Assembly (NCBI RefSeq): GCF_001468005.1
Contig: NZ_LNYY01000019.1
Span: 1,981,070 to 2,045,069 of the forward strand
Source: Legionella steelei
GTDB taxonomy: Bacteria > Pseudomonadota > Gammaproteobacteria > Legionellales > Legionellaceae
Reading direction: 5' to 3'
Length of the DNA stretch: 64,000 nt
Made by a program: the position numbers and the translations under genes. Position 1 is the stretch's first letter. Every line of letters begins with the position of its first letter. Below are positions 1 to 9,515 of this stretch, one piece after another. Below the pieces are notes generated by a model. That model saw only the letters and a program-made list of their open reading frames with translations, was not told the origin of the DNA and ran no database searches.

Positions 1-2
1 CT

Positions 3-485
3 CTTGGTGTAGAACTCACGCGGCAACTTGAATCCATTGATGTTCTCTTTGTACCTGTGGGCGGAGGTGGTTTAATTGCGGGCATTGCGGGATACATTAA
101 AGCGGTCTCCCCTAAAACGAAAATTATAGGATGTTTGCCAGAAAACTCTCCAGTGATGTCAGAGTCAGTCAAAGCAGGGAAAATTATTTCGATGAACACG
201 TTGCCAACTCTTTCTGATGCGACCGCAGGAGGAATAGAACCTAATTCGATCACACTTGATTTGTGTCGTGATTACGTTGATGAGTTTGTTTTAGTCTCGG
301 AAAATGAAATTCAAGCGGCATTATTAACCATCTTAAGTATGCATCATTTATTAATTGAAGGTGCTGCCGCCGTAGCTCTGGCCTCATTCTTAAAATGTGC
401 AGAACACTTTCAAGGTAAAAACGCAGTGGTTATTTTAAGTGGTGCCAATATTAGCTTAGAAACATTAAAGAAAGTGATCATGTAA
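3..485 (+). CDS. Threonine/serine dehydratase-like PLP enzyme, C-terminal part (5' end outside window)
   Basis: The frame is open from the first bases of the window, so this is the 3' part of a longer gene. It carries the glycine-rich phosphate-binding loop PVGGGGLIAG, then the typical second half of a fold-type II PLP enzyme, with a conserved glutamate in LIEGAAAVALA and the SGANIS end motif. These features fit threonine ammonia-lyase / serine dehydratase of the catabolic type, which deaminates threonine to 2-oxobutyrate. No C-terminal ACT regulatory domain follows, since the protein stops shortly after SGANIS. That favours a TdcB-like or serine racemase-like enzyme over biosynthetic IlvA. 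The N-terminal half with the PLP lysine is not visible, so the exact substrate is open. Confidence 0.85.
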   Translation, partial: LGVELTRQLESIDVLFVPVGGGGLIAGIAGYIKAVSPKTKIIGCLPENSPVMSESVKAGKIISMNTLPTLSDATAGGIEPNSITLDLCRDYVDEFVLVSENEIQAALLTILSMHHLLIEGAAAVALASFLKCAEHFQGKNAVVILSGANISLETLKKVIM

Positions 486-519
486 CTGACTTGTGGCCGC
501 GAACGTATATCTCGAGTAG

Positions 520-539
520 GCTGGGCTGATAAGCCCAGC
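520..539. repeat. Palindromic repeat, family B, single copy
   Basis: A perfect 8-bp stem GCTGGGCT / AGCCCAGC with a GATA loop, preceded by GTAG. The same palindrome occurs as inverted pairs at about 14.66/14.76, 56.66/56.74 and 62.88/63.01 kb. It lies between two convergent genes and could also act as a bidirectional transcription stop. Confidence 0.75.
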
Positions 540-558
540 GCTTGTGAATTATAAAACA

Positions 559-750
559 CTAACGTCCGCCGCCACCGACTCCGCCCATGCCACCATGTCC
601 ACCACCACCTGCTCCTGAGCCTTCTCCACCATAACCCTTTTCACTATTTGATGAAACAGTGTGATTGGTGGCACAGGAGGTAACAAACAAGGGAAGCCCA
701 ATGAAGCAAAAAACAAGCATCGCTCTTTTCAATAAGTTCATTGTTGACAT
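559..750 (-). CDS. Small glycine-rich lipoprotein
   Basis: A 63-residue protein. It starts with a hydrophobic signal sequence ending in the lipobox-like VTSC, so the mature protein would begin at lipidated Cys26. The last 24 residues are almost entirely glycine with a few His, Met and Arg (GGEGSG, GGGGHGG). The ATG is preceded by AAGGAAAAACT, a good ribosome-binding site. I do not recognise a family beyond low-complexity envelope lipoproteins. The Gly/His-rich tail could be disordered or bind metal, but this is speculation. It is convergent with the dehydratase gene, with a palindromic repeat between them. Confidence 0.7.
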   Translation of the reverse strand: MSTMNLLKRAMLVFCFIGLPLFVTSCATNHTVSSNSEKGYGGEGSGAGGGGHGGMGGVGGGGR

Positions 751-846
751 AGTTTTTCCTTATGAATATTTATTTCCTTATAGCGCTTTTACCGATTTTG
801 TTCATAATAAACTATAGCTCCTTTTTTAGGGTCTGTAGATAATTCG

Positions 847-1725
847 CTAGTCTGCCATTAATGCATCAATTACCTTCCATGACTTTTCAATATCCAACGG
901 GTTGGTGCCAGATAATCCAGCACACACAATCAGCGCTTTCCATAATGCCCATCCACGGGCACGCGCCCATGTTGCCTTATCAAGTTGCAGTGCTTTACGA
1001 AACACCTCTCGACTCTCCGCATTCAAAAAAGTCCACGCAATCACTAAATCGCAAGCAGGATCACCGATTGCTAATTGGCCAAAATCAATCACCGCACAAA
1101 GACGCCCCTCTTTAACTAACAAATTACCTGGAGCAATATCTCCATGTACCCAAACGGGGGCAGATGACCAGGTCTCACTAAGTGCCTCAGACCACATCGA
1201 AGAAACAGCCACTGTATCTATTTGTTGGCGCAAAATTTTAATTGCTTCTTGTGTCTCTGCATCATAAGTGGTCAGTGCACCTCCACGGTAGAAACTGTGC
1301 TCACCAGCTACTGGGCCACCTTTGCTGTCAATCCTTTGTAATTGCTGCAAAAATTGAGCTAAATCAGCAGCAAATAAATTCAGACCCTCAATACGCGCCA
1401 TTGACGCGGTTTGTCCCTCTATCCACCGATAAATTGACCACGGCCAAGGATAGTCCGCTGTGGGTGCACCTTTTGCGATGGGTGTAGGAATTGGCAAAGA
1501 CAAATGTGGTGCCAGATAAGGCAACCAATACTGTTCTTTTTCTACTTGCTGTGTATAAGATGCATCGCTTGGAAGGCGAACTGTCATTTCCGTACCCAAA
1601 TGAAAAGTTCTATTGTCCCAACCACTGAACGCAACCGGTTTAATGGATAAAGCAGACCATTGTGGAAACTGTAAATGAATCAGTTGGCGAACCAGTGAAA
1701 CATCAATATGTACTGTCATAGTCAT
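847..1725 (-). CDS. Aminoglycoside phosphotransferase-family kinase
   Basis: A 292-residue protein with the kinase signature of the APH/choline-kinase family. The Brenner motif VHGDIAPGNLL lies at about residues 193-203 (catalytic Asp196, Asn201), and the metal-binding motif VIDFG at about 212-216 is followed by the GDPACDL segment. The N-terminal lobe has WDNRTFHLG and VRLPS, typical of the phosphotransferase nucleotide fold. The family phosphorylates hydroxyls on small molecules such as aminoglycosides, choline or homoserine, and the true substrate cannot be read from sequence. There are two in-frame ATGs: GCGGGG abuts the first and is better spaced for the second at 1719. It appears to stand alone. 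Confidence 0.85.
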   Translation of the reverse strand: MTMTVHIDVSLVRQLIHLQFPQWSALSIKPVAFSGWDNRTFHLGTEMTVRLPSDASYTQQVEKEQYWLPYLAPHLSLPIPTPIAKGAPTADYPWPWSIYRWIEGQTASMARIEGLNLFAADLAQFLQQLQRIDSKGGPVAGEHSFYRGGALTTYDAETQEAIKILRQQIDTVAVSSMWSEALSETWSSAPVWVHGDIAPGNLLVKEGRLCAVIDFGQLAIGDPACDLVIAWTFLNAESREVFRKALQLDKATWARARGWALWKALIVCAGLSGTNPLDIEKSWKVIDALMAD

Positions 1726-1774
1726 CCCCGCAAAATGCGGTATTGGGTCAATTGTTAGCTAAAAATAGATTCAG

Positions 1775-3157
1775 CTATACCTCAGCATCATGGGCCAATA
1801 GACGTCGATTCGCACGAAAATACGTTGCAGGCGAGTATTCCAATAAATCAGATAGTTTTTCCATATAAATACATGCAAAGCGATCGACTTGATAGGCAAA
1901 ATAACTTTCTTCCGCTCCAGCGCGAAAAATACGTTCCCATTTTGGATTAAAATGAGTTTGTTGTTCTTTTAATAATTTTGTAACTTCTGCATCGATCTTA
2001 CTGATTTGCGCCTGCAGCTCTTGAATTTGATGGCTGTATTGTTTTGATCCTTCATCGATCATTTTGGTATATAGATTAACGTATTGCTGTTCTAAATCCT
2101 TTTTTACATCCATGGCTTCGCTGATTTTTTTCTCGATAGGCATTGCCCGTGCTTGGGCCGCTATTTCTTCCCCAAGCTCTTCAACAACCAAAGCAGTACG
2201 CCAATTACAATCTTTCTTTAATCGTAAAATATCACCATAAATATGATCGCCAATATAAAGAATTTCATCGCCACGGACATGCAAATCTTCCGTAAATTTT
2301 TTAGCATTACCCCCTTGATACACTCCAGGAACTATAGGCCCTATCATGTTAGTCATTGTTCCATTCACCGGATTAATCGATAAAAAGCGGAGATTATCGT
2401 AAAAAAATCGGGGTTTATTCGCTAAGGTAATGACAAATTCAAATAAATTAATCCAGCTCTCACCCTTCTTTAGAAAAGGGTTAATCGCATACTCTAGCAA
2501 CAGCTTTGTATACGCATAATCTGAATTAGTCAGAACAAATATTTTTTTCCCATGATGGATAAAATGTCTCAAACCCTCAACTAATGCGCGTTCTTTTATC
2601 ACATATGTAGGCAAATTTTTGCTAATGATGGTTTTCAAGCTACCATCGGAGTGTACTTTATCCACACAAAACTGCACGTCTTGGGCGATGGCTTGATAGC
2701 TAGGAATTTGCTCCGGATACAGGCTGTCCTTTAATTCGACCAACTGGCCATATAGAACACAAAAGGCAATTGAAAAAGCCGTGTCGATTGCCATATAATT
2801 GGGATCACTTAAATCAACATAGATACTTCGATAAATTTTCTGTTGCTCGGCAAAATCAATTTGTTTGGTGCCATGATAGCTTTGTCGAATTGCCCCATAG
2901 CGACTCAACTTTAAAATATTGCCGTTCTTACTATCAATCACCAAACCACGAATTGCATCATGATAATTAAAATTCAGCTTTTTAATTTGTTCAGGATAAT
3001 GCTTGACCTCGACTAATTGTTCTTTGACGAGCTGATAAACCAAAGATTCAAAATTCTCAGAATTATAACGAATCAAGGTATGGTCCATATCCAAACCAAT
3101 TAACTTGATTTTTTTCATGTTCAGAATTCGATTTACATAAACTTTATGTTCATTCAT
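1775..3157 (-). CDS. HAD-family IMP/GMP-type 5'-nucleotidase (cN-II-like)
   Basis: A 460-residue HAD phosphatase of the eukaryote-like cytosolic 5'-nucleotidase II family. The first HAD motif GLDMDHTLIRY (nucleophile Asp23, acid/base Asp25) is near the N-terminus. FVLTNSDY in the middle is motif II, and YIGDHIYGD near residue 300 is motif IV. Large cap insertions and a coiled-coil-like C-terminal third match the cN-II length. L. pneumophila has a characterised homologue, a purine 5'-nucleotidase of solved structure, so this is probably its orthologue, dephosphorylating IMP and GMP in the cytosol. It is the last gene after rnr-rlmB-rpiA on the same strand, 66 bp past rpiA, with a hairpin in the gap. 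An internal ATG 13 codons in is a second possible start. Confidence 0.9.
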   Translation of the reverse strand: MNEHKVYVNRILNMKKIKLIGLDMDHTLIRYNSENFESLVYQLVKEQLVEVKHYPEQIKKLNFNYHDAIRGLVIDSKNGNILKLSRYGAIRQSYHGTKQIDFAEQQKIYRSIYVDLSDPNYMAIDTAFSIAFCVLYGQLVELKDSLYPEQIPSYQAIAQDVQFCVDKVHSDGSLKTIISKNLPTYVIKERALVEGLRHFIHHGKKIFVLTNSDYAYTKLLLEYAINPFLKKGESWINLFEFVITLANKPRFFYDNLRFLSINPVNGTMTNMIGPIVPGVYQGGNAKKFTEDLHVRGDEILYIGDHIYGDILRLKKDCNWRTALVVEELGEEIAAQARAMPIEKKISEAMDVKKDLEQQYVNLYTKMIDEGSKQYSHQIQELQAQISKIDAEVTKLLKEQQTHFNPKWERIFRAGAEESYFAYQVDRFACIYMEKLSDLLEYSPATYFRANRRLLAHDAEV

Positions 3158-3178
3158 TAGCCTAAAACCTATTTGTTA

Positions 3179-3208
3179 TTGTAGCCTGGCTACAAGCAGC
3201 CAAGCTAC
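3179..3208. repeat. Short hairpin related to repeat family A
   Basis: A near-perfect stem, TGTAGCCTGGCT pairing with AGCCAAGCTACA around a short loop. It uses the TGTAGCC...GGCTACA ends of the longer family A elements. It lies between rpiA and the downstream nucleotidase gene and may attenuate read-through. Confidence 0.5.
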
Positions 3209-3223
3209 ATGCTGAATACCGCG

Positions 3224-3874
3224 CTATTTCACACGCTTCACGCCATCCTGAGAAGCCAACAAAACAACATCCGCACTACGGTGTGCAAATATGCCGTTTT
3301 CAACAACGCCGGTTATGCGATTAATGCGCTCCTCTAAATCTAGAGGTTCATTGATTGTTAAATTAAACACATCGAGAATAATATTACCATTATCAGTAAT
3401 AAATCCTTCTCTATATTCTGGGTCACCGCCTAATTTTACTAATTCTCGAGCGACCATACTTCTGGCTAAAGGAATTACTTCAACAGCAACTGGAAAACGC
3501 CCTAAGTGCTTTACCAGCTTTGAATCATCCACAATACAAATAAATTGTTCCGCCAGCTGAGCTACAATTTTTTCACGAGTATGCGCACCGCCACCGCCTT
3601 TGATCATTGCGCCATGTTCAGTCACTTCATCAGCACCATCAATATAAATGGGTAGTTCCTGTATCGAGTTTAAATCAATAACGGGGATACCTTCCTTTTT
3701 TAATAAAGCCTCTGTCGCTTTAGAGCTTGATACACACGCATCAATTCTGTGTTTTATAGTAGCCAATTCTTTAATAAAGAAATTCACTGTGGATCCGGTA
3801 CCGACACCGACCACCATGTCATCTTCGATAAATTGCAATGCGGCTTTTGCCGCTTTTATTTTTAATTCACTCAT
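3224..3874 (-). CDS. rpiA: Ribose-5-phosphate isomerase A
   Basis: A 216-residue protein, close to the usual 219 of the family. It has the phosphate-binding [11 protein letters not shown] near the N-terminus, YIDGADEV with the catalytic aspartates, and the [14 protein letters not shown] motif. It interconverts ribose 5-phosphate and ribulose 5-phosphate in the non-oxidative pentose phosphate pathway. Its start codon overlaps the stop of rlmB by 4 bp (ATGA), so it is translationally coupled to the rnr-rlmB operon. Confidence 0.97.
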   Translation of the reverse strand: MSELKIKAAKAALQFIEDDMVVGVGTGSTVNFFIKELATIKHRIDACVSSSKATEALLKKEGIPVIDLNSIQELPIYIDGADEVTEHGAMIKGGGGAHTREKIVAQLAEQFICIVDDSKLVKHLGRFPVAVEVIPLARSMVARELVKLGGDPEYREGFITDNGNIILDVFNLTINEPLDLEERINRITGVVENGIFAHRSADVVLLASQDGVKRVK

Positions 3875-4623
3875 GAAGAACTGCTCCCTTTTCGTTGCCT
3901 TACAATTTCATATAAAGACACACCGGTAGCTACCGAAACATTCAAACTGGATACACTACCTGCCATAGGTAAAGAGAATAAACCATCGCAGTGCTCCCGT
4001 GTCAGTCGACGTAGCCCTTCACCCTCAGCGCCCATTGCAATTGCGATGGAGCCAGTGCAGTCTGTTTGATACAGTGAGCTGGTTGCCTCACCAGCGGCCC
4101 CATAAATCCATACCCCATGTTCCTTTAAAAGATCCATGCTACGTACCAAATTAGTGACTCTGACTAAAGGTATCGCCTCTGCTGCACCACATGCAACTTT
4201 ACTGACCACAGGAGTAATGCTGGCACTTTTGTCTTTGGGAATCACTACAAAATCAACCCCTGTTGCATCTGCCGTGCGCAAACACGCGCCCAAATTATGA
4301 GGATCAGTAACGCCATCAAGAATAAGAATTAAAGCAGGCTGTTTGCTGGATTCCAATAAGGCAAGCAAATGGGACTCATTGTAATCAGGTAACGAAGAGG
4401 CTGTTGCAACGACACCTTGGTGGGCAAAATCAGCAAAGCGCTGATTCATTTTTTGCATACTCAAATGCTCCATACTAACACCTGCTTGTATGGCTTTTTC
4501 AATAATATCCTGTAATCGTTTGTCTGTTCTGTCTTCACTGATATAGAGTTTTTTAGTCACTCGATGTGGGTTGGCTAACAAAGCAGAAACCGCATGCACC
4601 CCATAAACATACTGCTCACTCAT
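3871..4623 (-). CDS. rlmB: 23S rRNA (guanosine-2251-2'-O)-methyltransferase
   Basis: A 250-residue SPOUT (SpoU/TrmH) methyltransferase. The N-terminal substrate-binding domain begins with [12 protein letters not shown]. The knotted SAM-binding domain has [16 protein letters not shown] (motif 1), [12 protein letters not shown] (motif 2) and [16 protein letters not shown] (motif 3). It methylates the ribose of G2251 in the 23S P-loop. It overlaps rnr by 8 bp upstream and rpiA by 4 bp downstream. The rnr-rlmB pairing is common in gammaproteobacteria, which supports the assignment. Confidence 0.96.
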   Translation of the reverse strand: MSEQYVYGVHAVSALLANPHRVTKKLYISEDRTDKRLQDIIEKAIQAGVSMEHLSMQKMNQRFADFAHQGVVATASSLPDYNESHLLALLESSKQPALILILDGVTDPHNLGACLRTADATGVDFVVIPKDKSASITPVVSKVACGAAEAIPLVRVTNLVRSMDLLKEHGVWIYGAAGEATSSLYQTDCTGSIAIAMGAEGEGLRRLTREHCDGLFSLPMAGSVSSLNVSVATGVSLYEIVRQRKGSSSS

Positions 4624-6796
4624 GACTCGGTGTTTCCTCTACTGGCTCAAAATCAATTTTACGTTCATCTAAATCAACACGGGCAACTAATACCGTCATT
4701 CTGTCTCCCAAATGATACACCTGACCACCACGTGTTCCAATTAAACGATGTTTTACGGAGTCAAAAGTATAATAATCATTTTTTAACGAGGTCACATGAA
4801 CCAGGCCTTCAACATAAATGTCATCCAGCTCTACAAAAATTCCAAAACCAGTCACTGCAGAAATTCGGCCTTTGAATACTTGCCCTAACTTATCTTGCAT
4901 GTATTCACATTTTAACCAAGCAACCACTTCTCGTGTCGCTTCATCGGCACGCCGTTCAGTCATCGATGCATGTTTGCCTAAGCGGTTCATATCGTCATGA
5001 GTATATTCAAATTCATGAATTGGTTTTTTATCCAATAAATAACCTATTGCACGATGAATTAATAAATCAGGATAACGGCGAATAGGGGAAGTAAAATGCG
5101 TATAGGCGGAATAGGCCAGACCAAAATGTCCTTCATTCGCTTCGACATACTGTGCTTGTTTCAGGGAGCGGAGCATTACCGTTTCAATGAGATGTTTATC
5201 GGGTCGGCCTTCGATGGCATTCATCGTACGCTGGAAATCTTTAGGTCCTGGTTTTTTCCCACCTCCTAATTGTAATCCCAACTCACCTAAAAACTGTCTT
5301 AATGCAGTCATTTTATCTTGTTCGGGAGCAGCATGTACTCGATATAGTGTAGGGATCTTAGCTTTTTCTAAAAATCGTGCCGTCGCAACATTCGCAGCCA
5401 ACATACATTCTTCAATCAATTTGTGTGCATCATTGCGAATCACAGGGACAATGCATTGAATTTTTTTATTTTCATCAAATTCGATGCGTGTTTCCGTTGT
5501 CTCGAACTCCATAGCCCCGCGAAGTTTACGAGTAACTAAGAGCACCTGATACAAATCATAAAGCGACTGCAATGTAGGCCATAAGGAGGAATGTTGTTCA
5601 TCCGTAGCCCCCTGCGCAAGCCAAGAGCCAACTTGGGTATAGGTTAATCGGGCATGTGAATGAATAACTGCTCGATAAAAACGGGAACGAGATATTTTAC
5701 CATCATCGCTGATCGCCATCTCTGCAACCATACACAGACGGTCGACGTGGGGATTTAGCGAACATAAACCATTGGATAACGCTTCTGGCAACATAGGAAT
5801 GACTTTACCAGGAAAATAAACTGAGTTACCTCGACGCGCGGCTTCTTTATCCAATGCTGAATCTTGCATCACATAATTACTGACATCAGCAATTGCAACA
5901 TACAATTGGAAACCACCTTTAGGTTTTTTATAACAATAAACTGCATCATCAAAATCTTTAGCATCTTCGCCATCTATCGTCACAAAAGGCAATCCACGCA
6001 AATCGGTGCGCCCCTGGATTTGTTCTTCGGTGACATGCTGTGGAATTTTTGCTACTTGGATGCTCACATCCTCAGGCCATTCAAATGGGATTCCATGGGC
6101 ATAAAGTGCAACTTGAATTTCCATGCCTGGAGCCATATGCTCACCTAAGACATGAATTACTTTACCTATAGCCTGAGCTCGTTTACTGGGAAAGGCAATT
6201 AATTCGACCAAAACAATTTGTCCATTTTTTGCACCGCTCACCATTTCTGGTGGAATAGAAATATCCTGGGTCAAATGTTTGCTATCTGGCAACACAAAAC
6301 TGACGCCATGGTCTGTAAAAAACCGGCCAACAATAGTCGCATTAGCATGCTCAATCACTTCGTGAATTTTCGCATCAGGTCTTCCTCGACGATCCACGCC
6401 AACTTGATAGGCAAGGACAACGTCTCCATGCATCACTGCCCGCATTTCTTTAGCAGACAAAAACATGTCTTCTGCACCGTCGTCAGGAATAAAAAAGCCA
6501 AAACCATCGGGATGTCCCTGGACTGTGCCACGTGATAGGTTAATTCGTTGCATCAAACAAAAGCGCCCGCGTCTGTCTTGCATGATTTGCCCATCGCGCA
6601 GCATGGCCTTGAGCCTAAATCCCATAGACTCTTGTTTGCGTTCGTCTCGTATTTGTAATTTATCGAATAGCTGATTGCGCGACATGGGCTTACCGTATTC
6701 ATTAAGAACGTCCATGATGAATTCGCGGCTAGGAACAGGATCGGTGTATTTTTCACTTTCCCGTTTATAAAAGGGATCTTTTGATTTCTTGCTCAC
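4616..6796 (-). CDS. rnr: Ribonuclease R
   Basis: A 726-residue 3'-to-5' exoribonuclease of the RNB family. The order is an N-terminal winged-helix-like segment, cold-shock/OB domains (GHPDGFGFFIPDDG), the RNB catalytic domain beginning with TIDGEDAKDFDDAVYC whose aspartates bind Mg2+, HFTSPIRRYPDLLIHR, and a C-terminal S1 domain (GRISAVTGFGIFVELDD). It degrades structured RNA and takes part in trans-translation quality control. It is shorter than the roughly 810 residues of the E. coli enzyme and lacks a long Lys-rich tail. The start is GTG, preceded by AGGATATAC. It is the first gene of the four-gene operon. Confidence 0.96.
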   Translation of the reverse strand: MSKKSKDPFYKRESEKYTDPVPSREFIMDVLNEYGKPMSRNQLFDKLQIRDERKQESMGFRLKAMLRDGQIMQDRRGRFCLMQRINLSRGTVQGHPDGFGFFIPDDGAEDMFLSAKEMRAVMHGDVVLAYQVGVDRRGRPDAKIHEVIEHANATIVGRFFTDHGVSFVLPDSKHLTQDISIPPEMVSGAKNGQIVLVELIAFPSKRAQAIGKVIHVLGEHMAPGMEIQVALYAHGIPFEWPEDVSIQVAKIPQHVTEEQIQGRTDLRGLPFVTIDGEDAKDFDDAVYCYKKPKGGFQLYVAIADVSNYVMQDSALDKEAARRGNSVYFPGKVIPMLPEALSNGLCSLNPHVDRLCMVAEMAISDDGKISRSRFYRAVIHSHARLTYTQVGSWLAQGATDEQHSSLWPTLQSLYDLYQVLLVTRKLRGAMEFETTETRIEFDENKKIQCIVPVIRNDAHKLIEECMLAANVATARFLEKAKIPTLYRVHAAPEQDKMTALRQFLGELGLQLGGGKKPGPKDFQRTMNAIEGRPDKHLIETVMLRSLKQAQYVEANEGHFGLAYSAYTHFTSPIRRYPDLLIHRAIGYLLDKKPIHEFEYTHDDMNRLGKHASMTERRADEATREVVAWLKCEYMQDKLGQVFKGRISAVTGFGIFVELDDIYVEGLVHVTSLKNDYYTFDSVKHRLIGTRGGQVYHLGDRMTVLVARVDLDERKIDFEPVEETPSHE

Positions 6797-6901
6797 GTAT
6801 ATCCTGTTTATATTTTGTTGTCATGGTATTTAATTACCCATCATCCGCTCAGTTCTACCACTTATCTCTGAAAGTAGCAAGATAAGTGGCAAACAGCATA
6901 C

Positions 6902-7375
6902 TTAGTGCTTAGCTGCAGGAATTACAAATCCGCGCGCGCCTACTGCTGCAGTTAATGCAGATAAAGACATATCTTCTGCAGCCCAGAACGTAGAGCCTTT
7001 GTCACTATCGGGAATTTTCACCCCTTTCCATTTACACACCGCAATCAGACCTTTACAAGGTGCTTGTTGTTCATGTCCGGGTTTGGATTCAATGCAATTT
7101 AAAGCAAATGGACCTTTATTCAAGGCTAATGCAGACCAATTACCACCTTGTAACCTCGTTGTCCAACCAGCACTAGCACCAGGATTAGTCACGGGATGGG
7201 TGATCCATAAATCTGAGGAAGTGAGATTATGAATAAACACCAAACTGCTATTTTTAGCTTGTAGCGTTACGGATTCCCCCTGAACCGCAACTGCTTGGCA
7301 TCCAGCAGGTAAAGTTGATTCAGCGGCAGCACAAAAAGATAATAATACAAAACTCAAAAAAGCGACAATCCTCAT
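6902..7375 (-). CDS. Secreted EnhB-like protein
   Basis: A 157-residue exported protein with a Sec signal peptide (MRIVAFLSFVLLSFCAAAES, probably cleaved after the alanines). The mature domain has four cysteines that could form two disulfides (GCQA, LNCIES, PCKGLI, VCKW). The composition and the segments LVFIHN, DLWITHP and SAGWTTRLQGGNWSALAL recall the enhanced-entry protein EnhB of Legionella. That comparison is from memory, and a paralogue is as likely as the true enhB orthologue, because enhA and enhC are not beside it. GGGAGAAAGTC precedes the ATG. It is monocistronic, between rnr and the UPF0178 gene. Confidence 0.6.
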   Translation of the reverse strand: MRIVAFLSFVLLSFCAAAESTLPAGCQAVAVQGESVTLQAKNSSLVFIHNLTSSDLWITHPVTNPGASAGWTTRLQGGNWSALALNKGPFALNCIESKPGHEQQAPCKGLIAVCKWKGVKIPDSDKGSTFWAAEDMSLSALTAAVGARGFVIPAAKH

Positions 7376-7519
7376 GACTTTCTCCCTAATAAAATAGAAA
7401 ACCGTTTATGCAACATCAAAAAAACAGCTATCAAAATAAAATTATATAATTAGCCTATGTTGCTTGCCAGTCTTACTTGTTAAAATCACTCTAACTTTTC
7501 TTTGACCAATGTAACAAAT

Positions 7520-7972
7520 ATGCATATCTGGATAGATGCCGATGCGTGCCCCAAAGTAATTAAAGAAATTTTGTTTCGTGCCGCAGTACGTACAAAAACA
7601 CCACTCACTTTAGTGGCTAACTCTTTTCTTACTTATCCTAAGTCACCCTTCATCCGCTCAGTGCAAGTCACTAAAGGGTTTGACAGTGCGGACCATTATA
7701 TTGTGGCGCACATAGAACCTTATGACTTAGTGATTACCGCTGACATCCCTTTGGCGGCAGACGTTCTTGCCAAAAAAGGGCTCGCGATTAATCCACGCGG
7801 AGAAGAATATACCGAAAACACCATCAAGCAACGCCTAAATTTAAGAGATATGCACGAACAATTACGTGCAACAGGACAGTTTTCAGGAGGCCCTGCGGCA
7901 TTAAGTATCAAAGAAAAAACCGCTTTTGCCAATGCTCTGGATCGATGCTTAGCAAAGAAAATACAAAAATAA
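7520..7972 (+). CDS. UPF0178 (YaiI/YqxD) family protein
   Basis: A protein of about 150 residues beginning IWIDADACPKVIKE, the family hallmark with paired aspartates in a PIN-like nuclease fold. Further family segments are VTKGFDSADHYI, DLVITADIPLA, NPRGEEYT and FSGGPAALS. The family has no firmly established biochemical role; the conserved acidic residues suggest a metal-dependent nuclease-like activity. I chose the ATG at 7520 because the family begins right at the IWIDADACP strand. An upstream in-frame start at 7502 would add only six residues. Confidence 0.88.
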   Translation: MHIWIDADACPKVIKEILFRAAVRTKTPLTLVANSFLTYPKSPFIRSVQVTKGFDSADHYIVAHIEPYDLVITADIPLAADVLAKKGLAINPRGEEYTENTIKQRLNLRDMHEQLRATGQFSGGPAALSIKEKTAFANALDRCLAKKIQK

Positions 7973-8076
7973 CCACACGTTTGTACTCTTTCGTAAACGT
8001 ATGCCTGCCCAGAAAAACCTCTGTCATTGAACAGACGTAGCTCGCACCTTCCCGTTTACATGAGCCTCATTAAAAT

Positions 8077-8105
8077 TTGACAAATAATTCGCAACAACCT
8101 AGATT
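8077..8105 (+). promoter_or_regulatory. Candidate sigma70 promoter
   Basis: A consensus -35 TTGACA (8077-8082), then 17 bp, then TAGATT (8100-8105), which matches the -10 at four of six positions. It lies about 30 bp upstream of the amino-acid-binding protein gene. Confidence 0.5.
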
Positions 8106-8137
8106 TTAGATATGCTCAAGGAAGATGGTGCACTGGC

Positions 8138-8869
8138 ATGAAACTGCTTCGGCATATCCTGTTTCTTATCATATTAACGAGTTACACTTTCGCTTACAGC
8201 ACTCCTATTGTCGTCGGTGTTTCTAAATCTGCGCCGCCTTTTTCTGCCGTAGATGGCAGCAATCATTATTTTGGTTTTTGTGTCGATCTCATGAATGAAT
8301 TATGCAAACGGCTGCATGAAACGTGTCAATATAAACCGGTTACCCTAAACAACCAAATGGATGCATTGGCTTCAGGAGACATAGACATTACCTTTACACC
8401 AGCCCCCATACCGCAAACCATATCACAAAATTACATTTACAGTTTGCCCTATATGACCAGCAACGGACAATTTTTAACCTCATCTCCCAACATAAAAACA
8501 ATTGCAGATCTGAAAAACAAAAGAATAGGGACCGTACAAGAAAGCCGCCTTCACGACACGCTTTTACTGTATACAAGTAAAGAGAATATCAAAGAATATC
8601 CAAAAATTTCGCTTATGATTATGGCCTTACTCAATAATGATGTAGATGCAATTATAATGAACATTAATATCTTTAAATACCTTACCATTAATAAAGTAAT
8701 TAATTTTCAAACAGTAGGACGTCCTATTGTTCTGGGAAATGGATATGGAATAGTGACGCTCCCCAAAAATGCCACACTAATTCAGAGAATCAATAAAGCG
8801 TTATTAGAAATGGAAAATGATGGAACCTATGAAGCCATTTATAATAAATACTTCGGTTCCAATTTGTAG
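8138..8869 (+). CDS. Periplasmic amino-acid-binding protein (SBP family 3)
   Basis: A 243-residue solute-binding protein with a signal peptide (MKLLRHILFLIILTSYTFAYS). It has the classic family 3 layout: VVGVSKSAPPFSAVDG, YFGFCVDLMNELCKRL, the ligand-binding loop GDIDITFTP, the hinge segment IADLKNKRIGTVQES, and a C-terminal DGTYEAIYNKYFG. It resembles ArtJ/HisJ-type arginine- or polar-amino-acid-binding components. No permease or ATPase gene is adjacent, so it either works with a transporter encoded elsewhere or is an orphan sensor. The GTAxxG ligand motif is altered, so the ligand is uncertain. Confidence 0.85.
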   Translation: MKLLRHILFLIILTSYTFAYSTPIVVGVSKSAPPFSAVDGSNHYFGFCVDLMNELCKRLHETCQYKPVTLNNQMDALASGDIDITFTPAPIPQTISQNYIYSLPYMTSNGQFLTSSPNIKTIADLKNKRIGTVQESRLHDTLLLYTSKENIKEYPKISLMIMALLNNDVDAIIMNINIFKYLTINKVINFQTVGRPIVLGNGYGIVTLPKNATLIQRINKALLEMENDGTYEAIYNKYFGSNL

Positions 8870-8924
8870 CTCTATGCAGTATGGGGTAAACTGGCACCCA
8901 TTTTTCAAAAATACAGGATAAAAC

Positions 8925-9515
8925 ATGCCAGATAGTATTCATGTCGCAGAAATCACCGACCTACACAAAAATTCCATCATCACCTGGAAAGCATCGGGCA
9001 TAGTACATCAACACCAAGAGTTTTATCGCTTAGTTGAAGATAATCATGCATTTAACTACCAACTCTGGCATGCAGAGGATAGAGCACGCCGCGATGATCA
9101 AGGATATGAGTTTGTATATCAAGCAAAGCGAGAAATTGACCGTTTTAATCAATTGCGTAATAACCGCATGGAGGCAATGGATGAATGGCTTTTTAACCAA
9201 CTGCAACCAGCACACTTTAAAATATGCCCAGTGCACTCTGAGTCGCCTGGAATGATCATTGACCGCCTGTCTATTTTATCCCTAAAATCGTACCATATGG
9301 AGCTCCAAACCAAGCGCGAAGATGCCACCGAAGAACATCGTACGAGTTGTGCCCATAAATTAATGACCATTAATCAACAATTGGAACAATTAGCCAAGTG
9401 TTTTAAAGAGTTGCTTGAAGAAGTCAAAGCGAAAAAACGTACGTTCAGAATCTATCACCAATTTAAAATGTATAACGATCCTAATCTAAACCCCGAATTG
9501 TACTGCCGCCAGTAG
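8925..9515 (+). CDS. DUF4254 family protein
   Basis: A 196-residue soluble, mostly helical protein rich in charged residues. The segments NYQLWHAEDRARRDDQGYEFV, DRFNQLRNNRMEAMDEWL and PGMIIDRLSILSLKSYHM match the DUF4254 family as I remember it. Members often sit beside glycosyltransferase genes, and no function is established. Here the neighbours do not repeat that context. Its 3' end overlaps by 35 bp the 3' end of the convergent membrane-protein gene. Confidence 0.75.
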   Translation: MPDSIHVAEITDLHKNSIITWKASGIVHQHQEFYRLVEDNHAFNYQLWHAEDRARRDDQGYEFVYQAKREIDRFNQLRNNRMEAMDEWLFNQLQPAHFKICPVHSESPGMIIDRLSILSLKSYHMELQTKREDATEEHRTSCAHKLMTINQQLEQLAKCFKELLEEVKAKKRTFRIYHQFKMYNDPNLNPELYCRQ